From positions 1 to 64,000 of the forward strand of contig CAUYLG010066024.1 in assembly GCA_963573385.1 (NCBI GenBank): 64,000 nucleotides of DNA. Reading direction: 5' to 3'. The DNA comes from Cacajao melanocephalus (lineage: Eukaryota; Chordata; Mammalia; Primates; Pitheciidae). A program made the position numbers and the translations under genes. This document shows, in pieces, positions 23,235 through 34,202 of the stretch. Position 1 is the stretch's first letter; each line of letters starts with the position of its first letter. The notes beneath the pieces are model-generated. The model was given only the letters and a program-made list of their open reading frames with translations. It had not been told where the DNA came from and did not search any database.

Positions 23235-23405
23235 CTGACCAGAGAAATTTAATTATTTTACTTTCCTGAGGAGAAAATTGACACTGAGTTGGAAAGTGCA
23301 GTGACTTATCATAGGCTATTCATGTTTTGGGGCAGAACCAAGGTTGGAGATAAGTTTCCAGGATTCTGTTCAACATGCTTTCCACTATACCAAACATACT
23401 GCATA
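23235..23405 (-). mobile_element. MIR SINE, antisense
   Basis: Reverse-complement MIR order: 'cctgaggagaaaattgacactgag', 'gcagtgacttatcataggctattcatg', 'ggggcagaaccaaggttggag' and 'tgctttccactataccaaacata'. The last block is the tRNA-like head seen from its far side. Confidence 0.75.
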
Positions 23406-23429
23406 GCATGGTAAACTAGGTTGCGGACT

Positions 23430-23650
23430 CTGAATATGTAGAGGAAGCAAATGGATTCAGGAAATTTATGAAGCAATCACTGATGGTGATCATTGTAGTG
23501 ATGACTGAGAAGTCATGATAGATAGATGTTTACAATTTGGACCATTGATAACTAGGAAAATGATGCCATCAACTGAAATAAATCATGAAAATTTGTAGGA
23601 GAGATGGTGAGTTGGCAAAGAATTGGAGTAGCAAAAGGATGCTTCAGCCA
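23430..23650 (-). mobile_element. Probable L2 ORF2 remnant, antisense
   Basis: 'gcaaatggattcaggaaatttatgaagcaatca', 'aaatgatgccatcaactgaaataa' and 'gaaaatttgtaggaga' follow the order of antisense L2 ORF2 (compare the L2 near 1620-1780 in this window). It is degraded and has no frame. Confidence 0.5.
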
Positions 23651-26600
23651 GGATGTGAAGGATTCAGATAATCTATAAGGAGTAATTTTTTCAGAAAGAA
23701 GCCTGCTAGGGGTTTGTAGTGGGATATATAGGCAGACTGGAAAAACTATGATGGTCTTTAAAAATAGGATAGTTTTCTGGGGTGGCTTAAGTATAGCATT
23801 GCTTATATGCAAGAAGCTGTTTTCAGTGATTTCTCAAAGTGACGCTTGTGGTTCTTTGAAGTCCTTAGATTTAGTGCACTTAGTCTGTTAAATGGTTGTT
23901 GGATATGGGACAAAAAAATGGATTTGAATTGACCTTTTGAATGGTGAGGGGATCAGGTATGCTTTATTAGTGGGGTCACTGTGGTGTAACCTTTCCAGAT
24001 CCTATGGGCTGAGTGCTTTTAAAGATCCAACCATCTGAAAGTTCATCCATGCACTAACCATATGTAGTTGGCATGTCTCCCAGGGCAGTTACAGACAAGA
24101 AAGATGTATCAGAGGCAGCATTTGCACCAGAGAACTAGGAAGCTTCTTGAGTTGGCTTTTCGTCAGTACAAGTGGAGTGATGAGCATGGCCAAGTTGTCA
24201 CAATAGAGATTCTTGTAGAAAGTGACTCCATAACCTCAAGGTTACATTTAACACCATTTTAATTTTCCAGTTCAATTGGTAAATAGTCATGCATTGGCTA
24301 TTGTTCATTTTCTTCAAGCATACCCAAGGACTCAAAATAATTTTAAGAGAAATGAATTTTATCAGATACTATAAACATTTCAACTTTTGTTATAGTGAGA
24401 AAAATCAGTGACTAAAAATTGTATTTCAAAATCCTGCTTTTGAACTTGTCTTAGGCTGGAACTCATTAAAGTTATTTTTACTGTGGAGATATGTGAGTCT
24501 TGGTGGTTTCAACCAAATACATTTGCTGTATCTTAATGGAGTAGTTTATTTATAGCATCTTGATGAGAATTTGGGGGCTTCTTGTCCATTTAATTATGGT
24601 GATGGGCACCACTCACAAAGATAGAATGTGTTCAAAGCTACACTCTTTTCTTTATGGTGCATACATTTATTTCAATGACTACTATAGAGAAAAATATGTA
24701 ATGAATATTACTAACATTATTAATTTAGCTAAACTAGAGAAAAATTATTTCTATAGACTTGTAGCAGTGTGATTTCATTACAGCATGCATTGAAATTGGG
24801 CATTTAGGGATAGTGACTGCCCTTGGCATGTATCTGTTTGGATGAAATGGAAAGAGTCTATAGGGATGAAGTTTGATGTGCTGGATCTTGGGGCCATGGA
24901 GGAAGGTTATGCTGAAATGATGGAGACATTATGGGGTCTATGCACAAGCCCAGTCTATGGGCAAAAGCCAGTCTCCTTAGCTTTCAATGGGCTAAAGAGG
25001 AATTCAGAACCATTTTGGAAGGTTTTGCAGTTTTGTGAAGAATTGGAGCAGAAATTTTGATGCACATGTCTCTTAGTCAAATGATGGGACACTGCAAATG
25101 AATAAGAGGTGTTCTTACTTTTCCTTGCAGCATTGCCATCCTTGTTCTATAGTTAATGTCCATTCATGGAGAAATATGGGATCAAATTCTTGATGAAAAG
25201 TTATAAAATTTAGGTTTTATCACCACCATGCTTTTAACAGTAAGAAAAAATGTATTTATTATTTATTCATTCATCATGTGTTTTCAGCTGGATTCTAGAT
25301 TATCAATTAAAGGATCAAGAGAAGCATCAAAAGCAAAGGTGAAATTGTGGAGGTCTGTTGGCTTTATACAGCCTTCTGATCATACCTGGATAATGTTTTA
25401 AAAGGTGATATACTATGACAAGAGTGATGCTTAGTTAGAATATGAGCTGTTTTGAACCTATTGTGTTCTACCTGAGACATCACAAATATTTGTGGTTATT
25501 GCTCTTCCCCTGTAGATATTAGTGTTTGTAATCCCTGATCCAGAAGTATGTCTTCAAGGACCATATAGAAACATTATATCTTTACATTACATAAACATCA
25601 CCAGGTCTGACCAAGCTTTAAGTTCAAGTAAAGTCTCACTAACATTAATACTAAATAATTATGTTTCTTTTTTTCTATATATATGACTATAGAACTTCAG
25701 CAGCACTTATTTCTGCATATATCAAGGGATATTTCACAAGTGTACAAGAAGAAAATCCACTCATGTTTTTTACCCTGCTGCCAGAAAGTCTTTGGAGGGA
25801 GCAGTCTCACCATGGATGCTGCAGTTGATACCCTCGTGGGGAAAGCATCTTCGCTGAGACTCCACTGCCCTCGAGGGTGGCTATCACTGCTTGGCCATGG
25901 CTCTTCAGGCCCCACCAGATATTGCTACTCTCTTTCAGTGCACAGGTGGGGTATTCCTTTTTCCATATTAATTTTAAACTTATTACAAGGTGCCAGAGCC
26001 CATACTCTCAGGGTTTCACTGGACAATGGCTTCTTTAGTGCTGAATTTAATTATTCTTCCTCATTCATTGCCCAACCCATCGTTAGAACTGTTTGGCAGA
26101 ATAACACCAGGATATCCCATTACATATCATTTTTTTCTCCTATCTTTCCTCATCTTCCTCCAATCTCCAACTCCCATGTATTTCTTTTTCCTCTTTTCAG
26201 TAAAAATACAGGATCTCTAATGCATTTCACCGGACCCAAATAGGCACTCTGAAACATGACCCTCAGTCCTTTAAGCAGATAATGGAACTCATTTTTGGAC
26301 TAGCAGGATATACTACTAAATTTGTATCACCTAGTATAGTTAACAAACTGCATTTATTTTCATCTTTTTATAGTTTGTGTACCCATAATCACATCTAGAT
26401 AGGTATACTCACAAGTACAATCTTATTCTTCATTTATTCTAGTAAGTTCTACTTAAACATTCCTTTCTTGACATCTTTGGTTTGCTCGTAAATTAAAGTT
26501 CAGCTAATCCACGTTCAATTCTTTATATACCTTCTATAATAAATAAGAGTTATACAACATATATTAGCCTTGCCCTGTCATACTTTTTCCCATATTCCCT

Positions 26601-26720
26601 AAACATGTCAACCTTCTTCAAGACAGTTCAGGACTCTGTCTATCAATCTTTTTTTTTGATTAGTCATGTCTTGTTTCAGCCACTGCCATCACAGTAGTTC
26701 AGTTTCAGAAAGGGCTTTTA
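23651..26720. other. Long stretch without recognised elements; longest ORF of the window
   Basis: It contains the longest open frame in the window (25683-26243, plus, 186 codons). Its first third is balanced in composition and its last third is a hydrophobic/aromatic run. I recognise no domain, signal peptide or homologue, and neighbouring frames at 24068 and 24842 are equally anonymous. No CpG island, promoter or polyadenylation arrangement supports a gene. The local rise in GC at 25790-25920 is noted as a finding. Confidence 0.4.
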
Positions 26721-26733
26721 ATGGAACACAGCT

Positions 26734-26742
26734 CTTTTCTTT

Positions 26743-26774
<32 letters not shown>

Positions 26775-27067
26775 TTTTTTTTTTGGAAACAGAGTCACAC
26801 TCTCTTGCCTAGACTGGAGTATAGTAGCCCAATCTTCTCTCACTGCAACCTCCGCCTCCCATTTCAAGCGATTCTCCTGCCTCAGTCTCCCGAGAATCTG
26901 GAATTATAGGCACAGGCCACTAAGTCCAGCTAATTTGTGTAATTTTTAGTAGAGACATGATTCTACCATGTTGCTCAGGCTTGTTTCAAACTCCTAGGCT
27001 CATGTGATCTTCCAACCTCAGCCTCCCAAAGTGTTGGGATTACAGGCATGAGCCACTGCCCCAGGCC
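26734..27067 (-). mobile_element. Alu element, antisense, with (TTTC)n tail and clear TSD
   Basis: The plus strand opens with a (TTTC)n/poly(T) tail (26734-26784), then 'gagtcacactctcttgcctagactgg', 'ctcactgcaacctccgcctccc', 'cgattctcctgcctcag', the A-rich linker complement, and 'cctcccaaagtgttgggattacaggcatgagccac'. A 13-bp TSD with one mismatch brackets it: atggaacacagct at 26721-26733 and atggaacactgct at 27068-27080. It is a full dimeric Alu. The tetranucleotide repeat is a variant of its poly(A) tail. Confidence 0.97.
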
Positions 27068-27080
27068 ATGGAACACTGCT

Positions 27081-27660
27081 TTCTTGAAAGATGTTAATAG
27101 TGTTTATTGGGAGGGGTGGAGAAAGAAAGATGTGCTCAACTAAACTTGGGTAATTCTGTTCACTCTTATCTACCTTTCTCAGTGTACCTAAACACATTAA
27201 AAGTTTTAAGTGCTTTATAAGTGAAGAAACTAATTTTGTATCCAATCTTATAAATATATATACTCTCACATTTATGTTGCATTTGTTATATGATGCAGCT
27301 TTGTTAAACAGAAATTTCTTAAGAAGAAATCAATGTTCTTTATGTCTGCTGTTAACTCTCCTTGGTACATGATTCAATATTGTCTATAGTTTTGCTAAAC
27401 TTAGTTATTAGACCCAATGCTAGGTCTTGTAGGTTTCAAGATAAATAATTTTTATAAAGATTAATGGACCAATGAATACCTTTCAATGAACAGTATTTTG
27501 GTAATAATTAGTATTTATTAAGCTGTAAATTCCTTGGAATTTGATCTTTAATCTAACTATTAGAGTTTACTCTCTGTTTCTCTGATCTATTTCAGAATCT
27601 GTTGGGTTTTTTTTTCCTGTTGTTGTTATACAACCATAAAAGGGCTTTTAAAAATATTTG
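27081..27660. other. Unassigned AT-rich sequence between two Alus
   Basis: No repeat family or gene recognised. Confidence 0.45.
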
Positions 27661-27664
27661 AAAA

Positions 27665-27943
27665 CTGTGCCAGGTGTGGCAGCTCACACCTATAATACCA
27701 GCCAGCACTGTGGAAGGCTGTGGTGGGTGCTTTGCTTGAGGACAGGAGTTGGCAATCAGCCTGAGCAATAGGATGAAACCCTGACTCTACAAAAAAAAAA
27801 AAAAAAAAAAAAAAGCCAGGCTTGGTGGTGCATTCCTGTAGTCCCAGCCTCTCAGGAGGCTGGGGTGGAAGGATCACTTTAGTCTTGGGAAGTGAAGGCT
27901 GCAGTGAGCCATCATCACACCAGTGCACTGCAGCCTGGGTGTC
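27665..27943 (+). mobile_element. Old Alu (AluJ-like), sense
   Basis: A divergent dimeric Alu with 'ccaggtgtggcagctcacacctataatacc', 'gcttgaggacaggagtt', 'aatcagcctgagcaata', a 24-nt pure A linker (27791-27814), 'gccaggcttggtggtgcattcctgtagtccc' and 'gcactgcagcctgggtgtc'. The 'agcctgagcaata' type of left monomer is diagnostic of older AluJ-like members. The tail continues into a purine tract. Confidence 0.92.
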
Positions 27944-28058
27944 AAAAGAAGAAGAAAGAAGAAAGAAGAAAAAGAAGAAGAAGAAGGAGGAGGAGGAGGA
28001 GGAGGGAGAGGGGGTGGTGAAGGGGGAGGGGGAGGGGGAAGGGGAAGGGGAGAAGAAA
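27944..28058 (+). repeat. GAA/GGA/GGGGGA purine tract on an Alu tail
   Basis: Three phases lie in order: (GAA)n with AAAG slips (27946-27984), (GGA)n (27985-28005), then runs of four to five G separated by A or AA (28022-28050). It occupies the position of the Alu poly(A) tail. The plus-strand G runs satisfy the G-quadruplex pattern, and the homopurine strand could form a triplex. One short 'tggtg' interrupts it at 28015-28019. Confidence 0.95.
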
Positions 28059-28059
28059 A

Positions 28060-30290
28060 CAACCAAGAGCAAGTTGCCAAAATATTACACAAGGATTTAT
28101 AGTTTTATTTTCTGTTTCACTGTGATTATGTAGAAGTAAAAATATATAAATATAAGGCATAAATACAGTTTATTTTTGGAATCTAACATCTTCTTCAATT
28201 AAAAATGAAAAATTCTAACAGGAAGGATCAAGAGATGGAAATTAGCCAAATAAATCTTTAAAATAGTGTTTCTAGGAATCTGTTATACCAAAAGCAAGAA
28301 GCAATAGGAAATACAGATAAAGGCAGGAAAAGGTGGATTTTGTTACAACACTGTTGTCGTTACTGAAGAAGTCGGGGCTCATTGGGTGATGCACATCAGT
28401 GCTAATTTCTAATACTCAGAAAATTAGTACCTTTTGAACCCAAGAAGTGAACATTCAAAGAACCACCCACTACCCCAAATCATTCAATAATTTTCACTGG
28501 TGTTCTACTACACAGAATTATAATTCACTTGTAATTATGGCCACCAAAAGAAGGTTTCTTGTTCCATTTTGTAATTTAACAAACGCTTATTGGATCACTA
28601 GTTGATGTCATGTGGTGGTGATGGTGGCTGGCTGTATTTGAAAATAAATAGTGTATTCTGGGGAGAATATAATCATTTGGGAGAGAAGGTAGGCTTAAAA
28701 ATATAGAGTGCTTTCAAATATACTAAAAGTGTGCAAAAAATATGATTACTACGTGGTAAGGGAGAACACAACAAAACTTTGAAAAACCTCTTGAGGAATG
28801 GCTGATTTTGCTTCAGTTTATTTAGAAAAATGAAGAGTTCCTAGACAAAATGCTAGCACAGACAACACAGAAACAAAATGAATTATAAAATACTTTGAGG
28901 AGACAGATGAAAACAAATATTAGAGTTAAAATCTTGGCAAGTGAAGGTACATATTATGCCACAGAGAAAAATTGGAAAAAACTGCTTGTGGAGCTTGATA
29001 AGGCTCTTCTCATAAAACATAAACTCTTATCTTTTGATAAAACAGAAGGTTCTCACATTCTGTGGAACAATAATGATTTTTGATGTCAGCTCTGGGGAAA
29101 AAATCCTGGTGATATTTGGGAACCACCTGTTTTGGGTAGTTTCCATGGTAAGTCATGGGGTATATCAAAACTCTTACAACCCACCAATTTCTCCATGCTT
29201 CTGTGAATGTACCGAGAAGAAAATGATACCACTGAGAAAAAGATTTGGAATGTATTTCTTGTAAATTTTAATTCTAAGGTAGAAACTGAAAAGGTTGGAT
29301 TTACAGGTGGAAGTAAAACAACAACAACAACAAAACTCTTCCTGCATTTGTGAAGTCTGGCTTAGAAAGAAGAATAAGGGAAGTGAAACACTGACTTCAC
29401 AAATAATGTTGAAGAACATAATGTTTTAAAATGCTATTGTTCATGATGAAAAACACATGGGTTTGACAAGAGGAGGAAACATCTTGTTGCAGCATGAAAG
29501 TCTGTCAAGATAACCTTAGATTGGTGAGGAGTAGTTATGAATTGAGAGGGTTCGGACATAGGCAAAGCAAAAAGAGGAAGATGCCAAGAATTTCTCATGA
29601 GGAAAAAGAAGTAGAAACTATTAATTACCCTCAGATGTCTATGTTTCAATTCCCAAATATAGGAACTATAAAATTGAAGATACATATATTTGTAGAATGT
29701 GGGAATTGAATCATTTAATAAAGGAAGAAACTACTTCAGAAAGGTGCTACGATCTGGCTATCCATAGGATGGCCCCTGCCTGCAACTCCTGTTGCCTCCT
29801 ACTACAAGTTTGGATCTTATAGTTTATGGATATTAAAATGGGCCAAGCATGAGTTGACCTCTCCATATCCTTTTTGGAGGGTCTAATTTAGATTTCTCCC
29901 CACATCCTCTGGAACCATGATGAAGTTAGTTTCATTTCTCAGCCCTAGGTCTGTCATCCTTTTGTTAGGCAGCTTGAGTCTGGGCAAGCCTGATGCTGAG
30001 TTGATCTTATGTTTATGGTTCAGATTTGGGTACATATGTGTCCTAATACAAACTTAAGGTTGGGGGAGGGTTGTAACTACTAAGATTATATCCATGATTT
30101 TGTGTTGTGTTAAAAATGTGAACGTAATTAGTTTACAGTGGAGACTGCCAGATATCTCTGTCTTTAGGGACAGTTACTAGCAAACTGCCTGTGGCTAATT
30201 ATAGAGAATAGTCCATAGAAGATGTTTCTTGTCCTTCCCCAACTGGAGAGGACAGAGTCCTTTAAACTATGAAGAAAAGATTGGAAGGTG
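28060..30290. other. Unassigned sequence with possible L2 scrap
   Basis: 28566-28640 (ttaacaaacgcttattggatcac...) faintly resembles an antisense L2 3' end. A (CAA)n run sits at 29317-29334. Frames between 28895 and 29709 are short and unrelated to one another. No gene was recognised. Confidence 0.4.
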
Positions 30291-30295
30291 GTTGT

Positions 30296-30342
30296 AGGGG
30301 AGGAAGAGGAGAAGAGAAGGAGGAAGAAGAAGAGGGAGAGTT
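30296..30342 (+). repeat. (GGA/GAA)n purine-rich low-complexity tract
   Basis: About 47 nt of G/A only, composed of gaggaagaggagaagag-type units; not adjacent to any Alu. Confidence 0.9.
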
Positions 30343-30384
30343 GTCTCACTTTCTTTACTCCCTCTTCACCTCCAACTCCTCACC

Positions 30385-30746
30385 TGTATTAGTCTGTTCT
30401 CATGCTGCTGATAAAGACATACCCGAGACTGGGTAATTTATAAAGGAAAGATATTTAATTGACTTACAGCTCCACATGACTGGAGAGGCCTCACAATCAT
30501 GGTGGAAGGCAAAGGAGGAGCAAAGTCATGTCTTACATGGCAGCAGGCAGGAGAGTGTGTGCAGGGAACTCTCCTTTATAAAACCGTCAGATCTCATGAG
30601 ACTTATTCACTATCATGAGAACAGCTTGGGAAAGACCCACTCCTATGATCCAATTACCTCCCACCAGGTATCTCTCATGACATGTGGGAATTATGGGATC
30701 TACAATTTAAGATGAGATTTGGGTGGGGACAACGCCAAACCGTATC
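30385..30746 (-). mobile_element. THE1-type MaLR element, left LTR
   Basis: The first of two LTRs: it begins tgtattagtctgttctcatgctgctgataaagacataccc and includes gagactgggtaatttataaagg, cctcacaatcatggtggaagg, catcagatctcatgagactt-type and gggaattatggg blocks, ending ..gggtggggacaacgccaaaccgtatc. Its ~362-bp length matches THE1 LTRs. It is antisense, so this is the 3' LTR of the element. It is a primate-specific ERVL-MaLR fossil, not an active virus. Confidence 0.93.
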
Positions 30747-32409
30747 TTTCTGCCCCATCCCCTCCCAAATCTCATGTTGTCACATTTCAAAACACAATCA
30801 TACCTTCTTAGTCCCCCAAGTCTTAACTCATTTCAGCATTAACTCAAAAGTCCACAGTCCAAAGTCTCATCTGAGACAAAGCAAGTCCCTTCTGCCTATG
30901 ACCTGTAGAATCAAAAGCAAGATAGTTACTTCACAGATACAGTGGGGGTACAGGCATTGGGTGAATACAGCCATTCCAAATGGGATAAATTGGCCAAAAC
31001 AAAGAGGCTACAGGCCCCATGCAATTCTGAAATCCAACAGGGCAATCATTACAACTTAAAGTTCCAAAAAGATATTCTTTGACTCCATGTCTCATGTCCA
31101 GGTCCCACTGATGCAAGAGGTGGGCACCCAAGGACTTTGGTAGCTCTGCCTCTGTGGCTTTACAGGGTAGAGCCCCCCTCCCAGCTGCTTTCACAGGCTG
31201 GCATTGAGTGACTGCAGCTTTTCTAGGCACATAGTACAAGCTGTCAGTAGATCTGCCATTCTGAGGTCTGGAGGATGGTGGCTGTCTCTCACAGCTTCAC
31301 TAGGCAGTGCCCCAGTCAGGACTCTGTCTGGAGGTTCCAACTCCACCTTTCCCTTCTCCAGTGCCCTAGCAGAGGTTCTCCATGAGGGCTCTGCTCCTGC
31401 ACCACACATCTGCCTGGACATCCAAACATTTCCATACATCCTCTGAAATCTAGGCAGAGGTTCCCAAACTTCAATTATTGACTCCTGTTCACCTGCCAGC
31501 TCAACACCACATGAAAAATGCCAAGGCTTTGGGCTGGCACCTTCTGAAACCATTGGCTCAATGGTACCTTGGCCCCTTTTAGCCACAGCTGGAGTGGCTG
31601 GGACACAGGGCACCACATCCCTAGGTGGCACACAGCAGGGGGTTCCTGGGCCCTGCCCATGAAACCATTCTTTCCTCCTAGGCCTGTGGGCCTGTGATAG
31701 AAGGAGGTGCCATGAAGACCTCCAACATGCACTGGAGACATTTTTCTCATTGTCTTGGTGATTAAAATTTGGGTCCTCCTTATGTTTGTAAATTTCTTTA
31801 GCTGGCTTGAATTTCTCCTCAGAAATTGGGTTTTTCTTTTCTATTGCATTGTCAGCCTACAAATTTTTCAAACTTTTATGCTCTGCTTTCCTTTTAAACA
31901 TAAGTTCCAATTCCAAACTATACCTTTGAGTATATAACACTGAATGCTTTTAACAGCACCAAAATCACCTCTTGAATGCTTTGCTGCTTAGAAATTTTTT
32001 TTGCCAGATGCTCTAAATTATCTCTCTTGGGTTCAAAGTTCCACAGATCTCTAGAGCAGGGGCAAAATGCTGCCAGTCTCTTTGCATATCAAGAGTTACC
32101 TTTACTCTAGTTCCCAAAAAGTTCCTCATCTCCATCTGAGGCCACCTCAGTCTGGACTTTATTGTCCATATTACCATCAGCATTTTTGTCAAAGCCATTT
32201 ACCAAGTTTCTAGGAAGTTCCAAACTTTTCCACATCTTCCTATCTTCTGAGCCTTCCAAGTCTCTAGGAAGTTCCAAACTCTCCCACATTTCCTGTCTTC
32301 TTCTGAGCCCTCATACTGTTCCAACCTCTGCCTGTTACCCAGTTCCAAAGTCACTTCTACGTGTTTAGGTGTCTTAATAGCAGTACCCCCTCTACTGGTA
32401 CCAATTTAC
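30747..32409 (-). mobile_element. THE1 internal region, antisense, decayed
   Basis: About 1.66 kb lie between the two LTRs, matching the expected size of a THE1 internal sequence. It is GC-richer than its surroundings. Landmarks are 'ccatttaaaacacaatcat'-type start text at 30785, 'ggggtacaggcattggg' and 'atgcaattctgaaatccaacagggcaatcat', with 'ccatctgaggccacctcag' near the far end. The minus frame at 31191-31631 (146 codons) is a relic open stretch and no intact gene is present. A 54-bp tandem duplication lies at 32204-32312. THE1 elements are non-autonomous and lack pol and env. Confidence 0.9.
32204..32312. repeat. 54-bp tandem duplication inside the THE1 internal region
   Basis: Two adjacent copies start at aagtttctaggaagttccaa (32204) and aagtctctaggaagttccaa (32258). 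They differ by several substitutions and short length changes, so the duplication is old relative to the element or belongs to its subfamily. Confidence 0.9.
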
Positions 32410-32774
32410 TGTATTAGTCTGTTCTTGCACTGCTAAGAAAGACGTAGTTTAGACTGTGTAATTTTTAAAGAAAAATAGTTTTAATGGACTCAGAGATCCA
32501 CATGGCTAGGGAGACCTCACAATCATGGTGGAAGGCAAAGGAGGAGCAAAGTCACATCTTACATGGTGGTAGACAAGAGAGCATGTGCAAGAGAACTCCC
32601 CTTTATAAAACCATCAGATCTCATGAGACTTATTCATTACCAGGAGAGCAGCATGAGAAAGACTCACCCCCATGATTCAGTTACTTCCCACCAGGTCACT
32701 CCCATGACCTGTGGGAATTATGCGAGCTACAGTTCAAGATGAGATTTGGGTGGGGACAGAGCCAAACCATATCA
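32410..32774 (-). mobile_element. THE1-type MaLR element, right LTR
   Basis: The second LTR begins tgtattagtctgttcttgcactgc and ends gggtggggacagagccaaaccatatca, ~365 bp. Flanks of the whole element are tcacc (30380-30384) and tcaca (32775-32779), a 5-bp TSD with one mismatch, so the two LTRs and internal region are one insertion. This LTR has lost the canonical text in its first ~75 bp while the remainder stays close to the left LTR. Confidence 0.93.
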
Positions 32775-32779
32775 TCACA

Positions 32780-33220
32780 CTAGAGGTGACCACATGACTA
32801 ATGTCTGGATGTGTCCATTCACTTACCATCAAAGTCAAATTCTCCTGTGGTTCTACCAGTTCATCTCATTTCTTCTCCATCAATTGTAGTTTCTTAAGGA
32901 CCTGTTTATTGAAATAAGATGTGTCTTTTGAATAAAAGGGACAAATCTGGAGAGGTTTGTTGAATATTTGTGGACTCATAAAGACAGTTGTAACTTACAT
33001 ATATCAATCCAGATACAAGAGACCATATATATCTATCATTGCTGAAGTGCAAATACATTTGGAGATAAACAAGAAACAAATAGTGAACTGAGAAGTATTT
33101 TATTCACATTTTAAATAATTTTAAAAGCCAGAGTTTGCTCTGCTAAAATTCAAGAGGAGAATATAATAAAATGAAAAGCACTTTAGCCTTCTCAGTTTTC
33201 TCCAATTAAAGGTCTTTTGC
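32780..33220. other. Unassigned sequence
   Basis: No repeat or gene recognised between the THE1 element and the next Alu. Confidence 0.45.
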
Positions 33221-33494
33221 AAACTTTGGGAGGCTGAGGCAGGAGGATTGATTGTGCCCAGGAGTTTGAGACTGGCCTAGGCATAGTGAGATCCAGTCCC
33301 TACAAAACATTAAAAAAAAAAATTAGCCTGGTGTAGTGATGCACATCTGTGGTCCAAACTACTAGAGAAGTTAAGGTTGGAAAATCTCTTGGGCCTGGGA
33401 GGTTGAGGCTGCAGTGAGCCGTGATTGCATTACTGTATTCCAGCCTTAGTGACAGAGCAAGACCGTCTCAAAAGAAAGAAAGAAAAAAGAAATC
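33221..33494 (+). mobile_element. 5'-truncated old Alu, sense
   Basis: It starts inside the left monomer at 'actttgggaggctgaggcaggaggattgattgtgcccaggagtttgag', keeps an A-rich linker (33310-33322), a right monomer 'aggttgaggctgcagtgagccgtgattgc' and an (AAAG)n tail from 33471. About 30 bp of the Alu head are absent. 'cctaggcatagtgag' marks an AluJ-like left monomer. No convincing TSD was seen. Confidence 0.92.
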
Positions 33495-34045
33495 AAGAGT
33501 GGGGGGAACATTTTGTAATTATTCAGAAACCAAAAGGTTTTAAAGACTAAATTGACATTTGCTCTGTAGAAAATGGCTATGGAATATGCTATGAATTTAT
33601 GTATGTATGTGTTTTCAAAATGGCTTGGGTTAGAGTATGCTAATGGTAAGATTTCTATTTATTCTGTAATTTAATCAAAAATATAATTTAATATTTTTGG
33701 TTATAGTGTTTAATCTTCACTTTCTCTTGCTGAGTATTAAATAGAGACAGATAAATCTGTTGATTATTATGGAAATGTGAAATGACTTTCCTTTCTAGCT
33801 GAGAATTCTAATTGATTTCTAAAAATCAAAGGTTTTATCACCAAGTATATATTTTTATAGAGAGCAGCTAAGAAGTCCTTAAACCTAAGATTTCTATGTA
33901 AAAGATTATTAAATCAAATGTATCCATGAGTGTATATATCATTTAGAAAAGGCAAGTGAAACCTGTTTCTCTAATCTATGTTTTCAGAGGGGGGGTAAAA
34001 TAATACAGTGATGTCACAGGATCTGCCTAGAGATCAAATACAATT
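33495..34045. other. Unassigned AT-rich sequence
   Basis: No gene or repeat family recognised. Confidence 0.45.
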
Positions 34046-34049
34046 TAGA

Positions 34050-34202
34050 ATAGTAGTTTTCAAGGTTTAATGGGCATACGAAATCAGCTGGGGATCTTAT
34101 TAAAATGCAGATTCTTCTCCAGGAGAGCTGGGTAAGGCCTTTGAGCCTGCATTTCTAATAAGCTCCCAGGGAATCCCTATGCTCTTGGCCTTTGGACCAC
34201 AC
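34050..34202 (+). mobile_element. MER5A-type hAT (Charlie) MITE
   Basis: 'tagttttcaaggtttaatgggcatac', 'aatcagctggggatcttattaaaatgcagattct', 'gcatttctaataagctcccaggg' and 'ggcctttggaccacac' follow the MER5A order, with the two ends partly complementary. It is non-coding and ~150 bp. Confidence 0.88.

Noticed and set aside
24068..25060. Possible processed pseudogene suggested by three successive plus-strand frames
   Set aside because: The frames are short and unrelated, with no poly(A), TSD or recognisable protein family. A translated search would be needed to revive the idea.
27626..28160. Several proline/serine or glutamate/lysine-rich frames on both strands
   Set aside because: They are readings of the Alu tail and its GAA/GGA/G-run tract.
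31191..31631. 146-codon minus-strand frame
   Set aside because: It lies inside the THE1 internal region, so it is a relic stretch of that element and not a host gene.
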